NCBI RefSeq assembly: GCF_000504285.1
Contig: NZ_KI632511.1
Location: 4,957,372 to 5,021,371, forward strand
Length of the DNA stretch: 64,000 nucleotides
Reading direction: 5' to 3'
Origin: Actinospica robiniae DSM 44927
Lineage (GTDB): Bacteria; Actinomycetota; Actinomycetes; Streptomycetales; Catenulisporaceae
Positions 51,844-60,248 of this stretch are shown here, piece by piece. The notes beneath the pieces were generated by a model. It was given only the letters and a program-made list of their open reading frames with translations. It had not been told where the DNA came from and ran no database searches. Each line of letters starts with the position of its first letter. Position 1 is the first letter of the stretch. A program made the position numbers and the translations under genes.

Positions 51844-54009
51844 CTAGCCGGCGTCCTTCATCCCCAGCGCCTCCTTGAGGAAGCCGACCTGGATCTTGAG
51901 CAGGTTCTCCGCCACGATCTCCTGCGGGGTCATGTGGGTCACCCCGCTCAGCGGCAGCACGGTGTGCGGCCGGCCGGCGGCGAGCAGGGCGGAGGAGAGG
52001 CGCAGCGTGTGCGCGGCCACCACGTTGTCGTCGGCGAGGCCGTGGATGATCAGCATCGGGCGGCGCGGCTCGGCCCACTCCCAGGCGCCGGAGCCGGCCT
52101 GCGGGAAGAGCGAGTTGGCCGCATAGACCGCAGGCTGCTGATCCGGGTGGCCCAGGTAGCGCTCGGTGTAGCAGGTGTCGTACATCTTCCAGTCGGTCAC
52201 CGGCGCGCCGACCACCGCGGCGTGGAAGACGTCGGGGCGGCGCAGAACGGCGAGCGCGGAGAGGTACCCGCCGTAGGACCAGCCGCGGATGGCCACCCGG
52301 GTCAGGTCCAGGTCCGGGTACTGCTCGGCGGCCGCGTGCAGGCCGTCGACCTGGTCCTGCAGGGTCGCGCCGGCGAAGTCGTCGCGCACGGCGCGGTCCC
52401 AGGCCGGGCCGCGGCCGGGGGTGCCGCGGCCGTCCACGACCAGCACCGCGAAGCCGTGGTCGGCGATCCACTGGGCGTTGAGGTAGAGGTTGTGCGCGGC
52501 CTTGACCATCTGGGCGTGCGGGCCGCCGTAGGGGTCGAGCAGGACCGGCAGCTTGCTGCCCGGCTTGTGGTTCGAGGGCAGCAGCAGCGCGCCGTGCAGC
52601 TCGCGCTCGCCCAGGACGAGCTCGATCGGCCGGGCCGTGATCAGCGGGGTCTCGGCCACCGACTCGATCACGGACAGCCGGGTGGGCTGCTCGGCCGACA
52701 TGTCCACCACGTACGTGCGCGTGTTCGGCTGGTCGAGGGTGGCCGAGGAGACGACGGCGAGGGTCCCGCCGACGGCCGCGGCGCTGACCCCGGACACGCC
52801 GTTGACGCGCTTCATCGCGCCGTCCGCCCAGGCCACCCGGAGCACGTGCTCGCGGGTCGGGTCGTCCATCGAGGCGGTGACGAAGCCGTACTCGGGTCCG
52901 GCCGAGACCAGCGAGCGCACCTGGACGCCCTCGGGCGTGACCGAGTCCTCGCCCAGCAGCAGCCGGTACGAGTCGCCGCGCGCGGCGATCCGGGCCAGCC
53001 GGGCCCGGCCCTCGCCCACCGGCGGCACCCACACCGGCGCGCCCGGGGCGAACTCGAAGAAGACCTCGTCGTGCTCCCGCGCCACGACGCTGGTCGACCC
53101 GTCCGCGGCCACGGCCAGCACCAGGCCGGTCTTCTGATCCCGGCTCAGCACCGAGACCAGCGCCGGACCGTGCTCGCTCCAGTGCACCCGGGCCAGGTAC
53201 TCGTAGCCGACGCGGTCCCACTCGACCTGGCTGCGCGCGCCGTCGAGGCCGAACAGGAACAGCTCCACCACCGCGTTGGCGGTGCCGGCGGCCGGATAGC
53301 GCACCGTGCGCGGAGCCACCACCGGGTTGGCCGGGTCGGCGATGTACTGGACCCGGACCGGGGCCTCGTCGACCCGCGCGACCAGCAGCTTCTCGCCGTC
53401 CGGGGACCACCAGTAGCCGCGGAAGCGGTCGAGCTCCTCCGCCGCGATGAAGTCCGCCGCGCCGTAGCCGACCGTCTCCGGGTTCGGCCCGTCCGGCTCG
53501 GCCAGCGCGCGGTCGCCGGTGCCGTCGACGCCGATGACCCGCAGCGATCCGCCCGAGAGGTAGGCGACCTGACGCCCCGTCGGGTCGATCCGCGGATCGA
53601 CCACCGGCCCCGCGGCCGGCAGCTCGCGCACCCCGCCCTTGACCAGATCCGCCGCGAACAGCCGGCCCGAGAGCGCGAAGACCGCACTGGTCACGGCCGC
53701 GTCCACGGCGTAGTCGACGATGCCGGCCGCTCCGGTGCGGCTGCGCTCGCGCCGGGCCTTCTCCGCGTCGGTCAGCTGCTCCGCGCCGGTGTCCGCGAGC
53801 AGCTCCACCGGGTCGGCTATCAGCGTGAGCACGCCGGTTGCCGGCTCCGCCGTCCACAGGCAGGTGGCCCGGTCCGCACCGGTCTTGGTGCGCAGCAGGG
53901 CGATGCGCGAGCCGTCCGGGGCGGGCGTGAACGCGCTCGGCGCGCCCAGCCGGAAGCGCTGGGTGCGGGCGAACTGCCGGGGGAAGGTGGTCTGTTCAGC
54001 GTCGGTCAT
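51844..54009 (-). CDS. S9 family prolyl oligopeptidase / dipeptidyl-peptidase IV-like
   Basis: 721 residues, no signal peptide. An N-terminal beta-propeller (to about 470; repeated strands such as RLFAADLVKGGVRELPAAGP) caps a C-terminal alpha/beta hydrolase. The catalytic triad is visible: Ser in VAIRGWSYGGYLSALAVL (about 577), Asp in IHGLADDNVVAAHTLR and His in LPLSGVTHMTPQEIVAENLL. DPP-IV-type propeller glutamates occur in FIAAEELDRFRGYWWSPDGE. It cleaves short proline-containing peptides, probably in the cytoplasm. Only 39 bp separate its stop from the convergent primase-like gene. Confidence 0.93.
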   Translation of the reverse strand: MTDAEQTTFPRQFARTQRFRLGAPSAFTPAPDGSRIALLRTKTGADRATCLWTAEPATGVLTLIADPVELLADTGAEQLTDAEKARRERSRTGAAGIVDYAVDAAVTSAVFALSGRLFAADLVKGGVRELPAAGPVVDPRIDPTGRQVAYLSGGSLRVIGVDGTGDRALAEPDGPNPETVGYGAADFIAAEELDRFRGYWWSPDGEKLLVARVDEAPVRVQYIADPANPVVAPRTVRYPAAGTANAVVELFLFGLDGARSQVEWDRVGYEYLARVHWSEHGPALVSVLSRDQKTGLVLAVAADGSTSVVAREHDEVFFEFAPGAPVWVPPVGEGRARLARIAARGDSYRLLLGEDSVTPEGVQVRSLVSAGPEYGFVTASMDDPTREHVLRVAWADGAMKRVNGVSGVSAAAVGGTLAVVSSATLDQPNTRTYVVDMSAEQPTRLSVIESVAETPLITARPIELVLGERELHGALLLPSNHKPGSKLPVLLDPYGGPHAQMVKAAHNLYLNAQWIADHGFAVLVVDGRGTPGRGPAWDRAVRDDFAGATLQDQVDGLHAAAEQYPDLDLTRVAIRGWSYGGYLSALAVLRRPDVFHAAVVGAPVTDWKMYDTCYTERYLGHPDQQPAVYAANSLFPQAGSGAWEWAEPRRPMLIIHGLADDNVVAAHTLRLSSALLAAGRPHTVLPLSGVTHMTPQEIVAENLLKIQVGFLKEALGMKDAG

Positions 54010-54227
54010 GGCTCCATTGTCGCGCCGCGCCCGGCCGCCGGGCAGCCGGGGTGCGCCCGTCGGGCGCCGTGCTCAGCGCCGTCAACGCTTTGCCGCCGGC
54101 GGGCGGCGGGAACCCGGCTCAACCGTTCCGCGGCGCCCTCGTCTCTTCCTTACGTGAGCTGCATGGGTGGGCAAAGGTCCGCGGGTCAGGGCAGACTTAC
54201 GTCGGCACCCCGAACGGGGGGTGTCGC

Positions 54228-54785
54228 GTGAGTGTTCTGTGTGGGGTGGGTGTGGAAGAAACCAGCGGAAGCTGGCCCCTGATAGCCGAGGACCTGGCGC
54301 CCGGAAGCCGGGCCCGCCTGTCCGACGACGCGGTCGCGGCGGAGTTGTTCGCCGCGCACTACAACCGCCTCGCGGGCTGGTGCCGGCGGCTCGTGGACGA
54401 TGATCAGACGGCCAGTGAGATCGCCATGGAGGCCTTCACCCGGCTGCTCGGCCGGCTGCGCAAGATCGAGGACCCGGTCGGCTACCTGTACGTCATCGCG
54501 GCGAATCTGGTGCGCGACCACTGGCGCAAGACCAGGCGGGAGCGCGACGGCATGCGGGTGCTGCAGCAGGAGCGCCCGGCCGACGAGAGCCCGGGCGACC
54601 CGGAGCTGCGCCGGCTGGTCGAGCAGCTGCCCGAGCGGCTGCGCACCCCGGTGCTGCTCTATTACTACGCCGGGTTCCCGGTGGGCGATATCGCACGGCT
54701 GACGAACCGGCCGACCGGCACCGTCAAGAGCGACCTGTTCCAGGCCAGGGCAGTGTTGCGCAAGGCACTGGAGGGAACCCGGTGA
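54228..54785 (+). CDS. ECF RNA polymerase sigma factor
   Basis: 185 residues: region 2 in AELFAAHYNRLAGWCRRLVD and QTASEIAMEAFTRLLGRLRK, then VGYLYVIAANLVRDHWRKTR; region 4 as LPERLRTPVLLYYYAGFPVG and DIARLTNRPTGTVKSDLFQA. The GTG at 54228 follows a GGGGGG site. Downstream comes the 83-bp element: the stop overlaps the small ORF start (GTGA at 54782), whose own stop overlaps the next gene, so three frames are chained by overlaps. The third encodes a single-pass membrane protein, the probable anti-sigma partner. Confidence 0.9.
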   Translation: MSVLCGVGVEETSGSWPLIAEDLAPGSRARLSDDAVAAELFAAHYNRLAGWCRRLVDDDQTASEIAMEAFTRLLGRLRKIEDPVGYLYVIAANLVRDHWRKTRRERDGMRVLQQERPADESPGDPELRRLVEQLPERLRTPVLLYYYAGFPVGDIARLTNRPTGTVKSDLFQARAVLRKALEGTR

Positions 54786-54862
54786 GCGAGCTTGCGAGCC
54801 AACCCATGAGCGCTGTGCGGTCGCGAATGCGCCCACCGAGCGCCGGCGAGGTGGAGTCATGA
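54782..54862 (+). CDS. Candidate 26-codon ORF inside the dispersed 83-bp element (copy B)
   Basis: GTG at 54782 overlaps the sigma factor stop (GTGA), and the TGA at 54860 overlaps the ATG of the membrane protein gene (ATGA). The predicted peptide starts VSELASQPM, contains SRMRPPSAG and ends EVES. It shares 17 of 26 residues with copy A (16074), in the same frame and length. As there, differing codons all change the residue. It may act as a coupling linker rather than a peptide gene. Confidence 0.4.
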   Translation: MSELASQPMSAVRSRMRPPSAGEVES

Positions 54863-54865
54863 GCG
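54783..54865 (+). repeat. 83-bp dispersed element, copy B
   Basis: Gap-free match to 16075-16157 at 71 of 83 positions; the twelve differences cluster in the middle, while the first 17 and last 20 bases are identical. Both copies end in the ATG of a functional gene on the same strand. Confidence 0.9.
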
Positions 54866-55785
54866 CTCCTCTCGACGACGAGAACGATGAAAGCGTGCCC
54901 GAGGAGCCCGGTGAGCGGCCCTTCGACGCCTCGGAGTCGGTGGACGACTTCGGCGAGGACTCCCCCACCTGGGGTGCCGCCGACCCGGACTTCGACCGGA
55001 TGCTGCGCGACCGGATCGGCCCGGTCGAGCCGATGCCCACCCCGCCGTACGGCTTCGAACGGGTCCTGATGGCCGGCCGGCGGCGGCGGGCGCGCAAGCT
55101 GTGGGCCGGCGCGTCGGCCGCGGCGCTGGTGGTGATGGCGGGCACGGCCGGCACGACCGTCGCGCTGCACGCCGGACCCTCCGGCGTGGCCGCGGCCGCG
55201 GCGCCCAGCGACAGCACCGTGCTGCTGGCCACCAGCCAGGCCGCGGTGCCGGCCACCTCGGACCCGGTCGCCTCGCCGAGCCCGTCCGCGTCGCCGAGTC
55301 CGTCGGTCCCCGCCAGCTCGGCCGCCCCGAGTTCGAGTTCGAGCACGACCGGGCAGTGTCGGAGCACGGATATGAACGCGACCGGCGTGGCGAAGGCGGG
55401 CCGCGCCGGGACGAGCGCGACGCTGGTGGTGACGCTGAAGAACACCTCCGGGCACTCGTGCATCACCGACGGGTACCCGGGCCTGGAGTTCGCCCCGGCC
55501 GGCGGCACGCCGCTGCAGCCGGTGACCGAGACCAGGGTGTCCGGAGCGCTCAAGCGCGAGCTCAGCGTGCCCGCCAACGGCACCGTCTCGACCCTGGTGA
55601 CGTATCAGACCACGATGTCGGGGGCCACTCCGGGCGCGGACTGCTACACGCCGAGCGTGTACGTGCTCATCATCCCGCCGAACCAGCAGGAGCAGCTGAT
55701 GGCCACGATCTCCGGCGGCCCGGTCACGGTCTGCGCGGACGGCGCGGTGAGCCTGACCCCGCTGGCGGGCGGCTCGAACGGCTGA
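54859..55785 (+). CDS. Single-pass membrane protein with C-terminal DUF4232 domain
   Basis: 308 residues. The acidic cytoplasmic N-terminus (DDENDESVPEEPGE) is followed by a basic stretch (MAGRRRRARKLWAG) and one helix (AALVVMAGTAGTTVALHA, about 88-105). An extracytoplasmic Ser/Pro linker at 130-165 (PSPSASPSPSVPASSAAPS) leads to a DUF4232 domain: CRSTDMNATGVAKAGRAGTS, TLKNTSGHSCITDGYPGLEF, SVPANGTVSTLVTYQTTM. Four cysteines are spaced for two disulfides. It is coupled through the small ORF to the ECF sigma gene, so an anti-sigma or sensor role is likely but unproven. The start codon is provided by the 83-bp element. Confidence 0.83.
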   Translation: MSAPLDDENDESVPEEPGERPFDASESVDDFGEDSPTWGAADPDFDRMLRDRIGPVEPMPTPPYGFERVLMAGRRRRARKLWAGASAAALVVMAGTAGTTVALHAGPSGVAAAAAPSDSTVLLATSQAAVPATSDPVASPSPSASPSPSVPASSAAPSSSSSTTGQCRSTDMNATGVAKAGRAGTSATLVVTLKNTSGHSCITDGYPGLEFAPAGGTPLQPVTETRVSGALKRELSVPANGTVSTLVTYQTTMSGATPGADCYTPSVYVLIIPPNQQEQLMATISGGPVTVCADGAVSLTPLAGGSNG

Positions 55786-55793
55786 ACAGACGA

Positions 55794-55835
55794 AACCGGG
55801 CGGGCACCGCGGAAGACCGCGGTGCCCGCCCGGTT
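55794..55835. terminator. Bidirectional 19-bp perfect hairpin
   Basis: AACCGGGCGGGCACCGCGG (55794-55812) and its exact reverse complement (55817-55835) enclose the loop AAGA, between the ends of the convergent DUF4232 and typA genes. There is no T-run. Confidence 0.88.
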
Positions 55836-55858
55836 CGCGTCAGGCGGGTGACCGGATG

Positions 55859-57724
<1,866 letters not shown>

Positions 57725-58012
57725 GCCGGTAGCGTCGCTTTCGAGTCGGGAGACAGGTGGGTGGTGCGTCCGTCGAGCGGGGCGTCCTTGCCCCGGCGGC
57801 TGCGAACGGGCACAGCACGGGCACCATCTCCATGGTACGGGCAATACGGACCTGCCGCCGACCAGCGCGGGCCGCGGGCTCTGGGAAGCCGGATCTCCCC
57901 GCCGCTATACTCGGCGCTCGCCCGCAGGGCCCGTTCGGGCCGCGCCGGTGGTCAGGGCCGGGTTCGGGCAGGGTGGGTTCGAGCGGGCTCACGCCCGGAA
58001 TCGAGGCTGGTC

Positions 58013-59278
58013 ATGGCACGCAGCGGGGCCGACGGCGGAGCACGCGGCTCGACCCGCGCCCGGAACCAGGTGCGGCAACTCCCGATCCTGGTGGCGACGC
58101 TGCTGGCCTTCTTCGCCGTCATGGAACACGTCACCAGCGGGGATCCCTCCCGGTTCGCCGGGTGCGTCGCCGCGTACGGGGTCGCGCTCGCCACACTCGT
58201 CCTGCGGCCGTTCGCGGTGATGCTGGTGATGGTCTGCCTGGGCTCCCGCGTCGCGCGCCTTCACGTGGGTTTCGGCCCATTCCTTGGCGTACGGGTCGTC
58301 CGGCATCACGTGGTGACCCTCCGCACCGTGCCGCTCGCTTTCACCGCCTCGTACCGCCCGCCGCCGTGGCGCTGGGCCCGCGACGTGCGCATCATGTACG
58401 CCGCCACCCTGCTCAGCCTGCTGGCGCTCAACCTCGTGGGTATGGCCGTGGTCCCGCCGTACGCGCGCGTTCTGTGTCCGATCTTCGGCCTCGGCTACTG
58501 CGCCAGCGCGGCGGTCTCCCGGTCGAAGGGTTCGCCGCGGACCATGTGGGCCCGCGCCTTCAGCAAGCCCACCCTGAAGAACGATCCGCAACTCGCGAAC
58601 CCGCACTGGGGGTACGCGGCGGACGGAATGACGGCCGCGCGTTTCGGCGACTTCGCCGAGGCCGCTACGGACCTGCAGTATCTGCGGAACGCCGGCTCCG
58701 AGCTCGGCGATGGGATCGAGGTGCTCCTCCAGCAGGCGCAGGGCGATTACCCCTCGGTCGCTCGGGCCTACAGCCGTCAGCTCGATGGGAAGACCCCGGT
58801 CCCCGCGGCAGTGCGCTCGGTCCTGATGGCCCGGCTCGCGTTCGTCACCCTGCTCGTAGCGGAGCAGGAACCCGCTCGCCAAGACCGCGCCGTGGCCTAC
58901 GTCGACCAGCACCTCGAACTGCGCGGCGCCGCGGCCACCTCGCCCGATACGCTGCCGGCGGCCGCACTCAGAGCCCTGCTCGACGGCGACACCGCGCGCT
59001 GCCTCAATCTGACGCGGCGGCAGCTCGCCGGCGCCTCCCACCCCATGGAGATCGCCGACGCGCTGTGCACCAGCGCGCGGGCACACGCCGCGGCCGGCCG
59101 CGGCGAGAAGGCGTTCGAGACGATCCACCGGGCCATCGGGATCGCGCCGTGGTACGCGCGCGTCGGCATCGTGCAACAACTGCTCGGAGCCGAGCCGTCC
59201 CCCACGGACTTGTCCGCGGCGCTACCCCCGGCCGAGGTCAGTCTTTTCGACGACCCTTGGTCCACGTCGGAGGCCTGA
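58013..59278 (+). CDS. Membrane protein with C-terminal helical-repeat domain, unknown function
   Basis: 421 residues. The N-terminal 160 hold four helices (LPILVATLLAFFAVMEHVTS; VAAYGVALATLVLRPFAVML; MYAATLLSLLALNLVGMAVV; LCPIFGLGYCASAAVSRSKG). The C-terminal 260 residues are soluble and alpha-helical with TPR-like spacing (FGDFAEAATDLQYLRNAGSE; VARAYSRQL; AHAAAGRGEKAFETIHRAIG). I do not recognise the family. A TATACT box at 57906-57911 could be its -10. It stands alone between typA (divergent) and the sdh operon, 151 bp upstream of sdhC. Codon bias is normal for the region, so it is a real gene. Confidence 0.8.
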   Translation: MARSGADGGARGSTRARNQVRQLPILVATLLAFFAVMEHVTSGDPSRFAGCVAAYGVALATLVLRPFAVMLVMVCLGSRVARLHVGFGPFLGVRVVRHHVVTLRTVPLAFTASYRPPPWRWARDVRIMYAATLLSLLALNLVGMAVVPPYARVLCPIFGLGYCASAAVSRSKGSPRTMWARAFSKPTLKNDPQLANPHWGYAADGMTAARFGDFAEAATDLQYLRNAGSELGDGIEVLLQQAQGDYPSVARAYSRQLDGKTPVPAAVRSVLMARLAFVTLLVAEQEPARQDRAVAYVDQHLELRGAAATSPDTLPAAALRALLDGDTARCLNLTRRQLAGASHPMEIADALCTSARAHAAAGRGEKAFETIHRAIGIAPWYARVGIVQQLLGAEPSPTDLSAALPPAEVSLFDDPWSTSEA

Positions 59279-59323
59279 CGAACCGCCCGACGCGCATGTG
59301 ATGTTGGTCACCAGCCACTACCA

Positions 59324-59367
59324 GGAGTGATGATCCCGTTTGGTTCTGAAGATCACTCCACTAGAGT
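59324..59367 (+). promoter_or_regulatory. sdh promoter candidate bracketed by an inverted repeat
   Basis: TTTGGT (59339-59344), a 17-bp spacer and TAGAGT (59362-59367) form a plausible promoter. The exact inverted pair GGAGTGAT (59324-59331) and ATCACTCC (59352-59359) brackets the -35 region and spacer, with centres 28 bp apart, and could be bound by a repressor. Confidence 0.4.
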
Positions 59368-59429
59368 GCGTTGCTGCCGACGACGCATAGCCGCCCGGCT
59401 CCTTCACAGCCGCAGGAGCTTCCACAAGC

Positions 59430-60233
59430 ATGAGCACCGGTACCGCATCGCCCTCGCGTACGAGGGCAGAGATCGAACAACCGACGCTGCGGACAGACCG
59501 CTACTGGGTCAGCCCGCTGATCACCTTCGTCATCTTCCTGGCGTTCATCGCCTACGCCACGTTCCGGGCGTTCCAGAACGCGGATTACTACTCCTCGCCG
59601 TACATCTCCCCGTTCTACTCCCCGTGCATCTCCGCGAACTGCAAGCCGATGCCGGGCGCGGGCGAGGTGCACATCATCGGCTCGTGGTGGGGCAACCTGT
59701 CCCCGGCGCTGCTGATCCTGATCTTCCCGCTGGGCTTCCGGATGACCTGCTACTACTACCGGAAGGCCTACTACCGGGCCTTCTGGCAGTCGCCGCCGGC
59801 CTGCGCGGTGGCCGAGCCGCACGGGAAGTACTCCGGCGAGACGCGCTTCCCGCTGATCTTCCAGAACTCGCACCGCTACTTCTTCGTCGCGGCCTCGCTC
59901 TTCAACGTGATCCTGACCTGGGACGCGATCCTCGGCTTCCGCAACGCGGCCGGGGCCTGGGGCCACATGGGCCTCGGCACGCTGGTGCTGCTGGCGAACG
60001 CGACGCTGCTGTGGCTGTACACGGCTTCGTGCCACTCGTGCCGGCACATCATGGGCGGCCGGCTCAAGCACTTCTCGAAGCACCCGGTGCGCTACAAGGC
60101 CTGGACCGTCGTGTCCAAGCTCAACACCCGTCACATGCAGCTGGCCTGGGCCTCGCTGTTCGGCGTCGCGCTGACCGACCTGTACGTCTGGCTGGTCGCC
60201 GCGAACGTATTCACCGACCCCAAGTTCTTCTAG
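59430..60233 (+). CDS. sdhC: Succinate dehydrogenase membrane-anchor subunit (actinobacterial Sdh1 type)
   Basis: 267 residues, five or so membrane helices (WVSPLITFVIFLAFIAYATF; LSPALLILIFPLGFRMTCYY; FVAASLFNVILTWDAILGF; MGLGTLVLLANATLLWLYTA; WASLFGVALTDLYVWLVAA). It has no similarity to classic SdhC/SdhD but matches the large anchor encoded before sdhA-sdhB in Streptomyces and the mycobacterial Sdh1 operon. Conserved cysteines and histidines appear in YSPCISANCKPMP, QSPPACAVAEPH and TASCHSCRHIMGG; published Sdh1 structural work reports a membrane-embedded Rieske-type cluster in this subunit, and the CHSCRH element is a candidate ligand site. It passes electrons to menaquinone. Confidence 0.82.
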   Translation: MSTGTASPSRTRAEIEQPTLRTDRYWVSPLITFVIFLAFIAYATFRAFQNADYYSSPYISPFYSPCISANCKPMPGAGEVHIIGSWWGNLSPALLILIFPLGFRMTCYYYRKAYYRAFWQSPPACAVAEPHGKYSGETRFPLIFQNSHRYFFVAASLFNVILTWDAILGFRNAAGAWGHMGLGTLVLLANATLLWLYTASCHSCRHIMGGRLKHFSKHPVRYKAWTVVSKLNTRHMQLAWASLFGVALTDLYVWLVAANVFTDPKFF

Positions 60234-60248
60234 ATCGGCCGATCGTAT

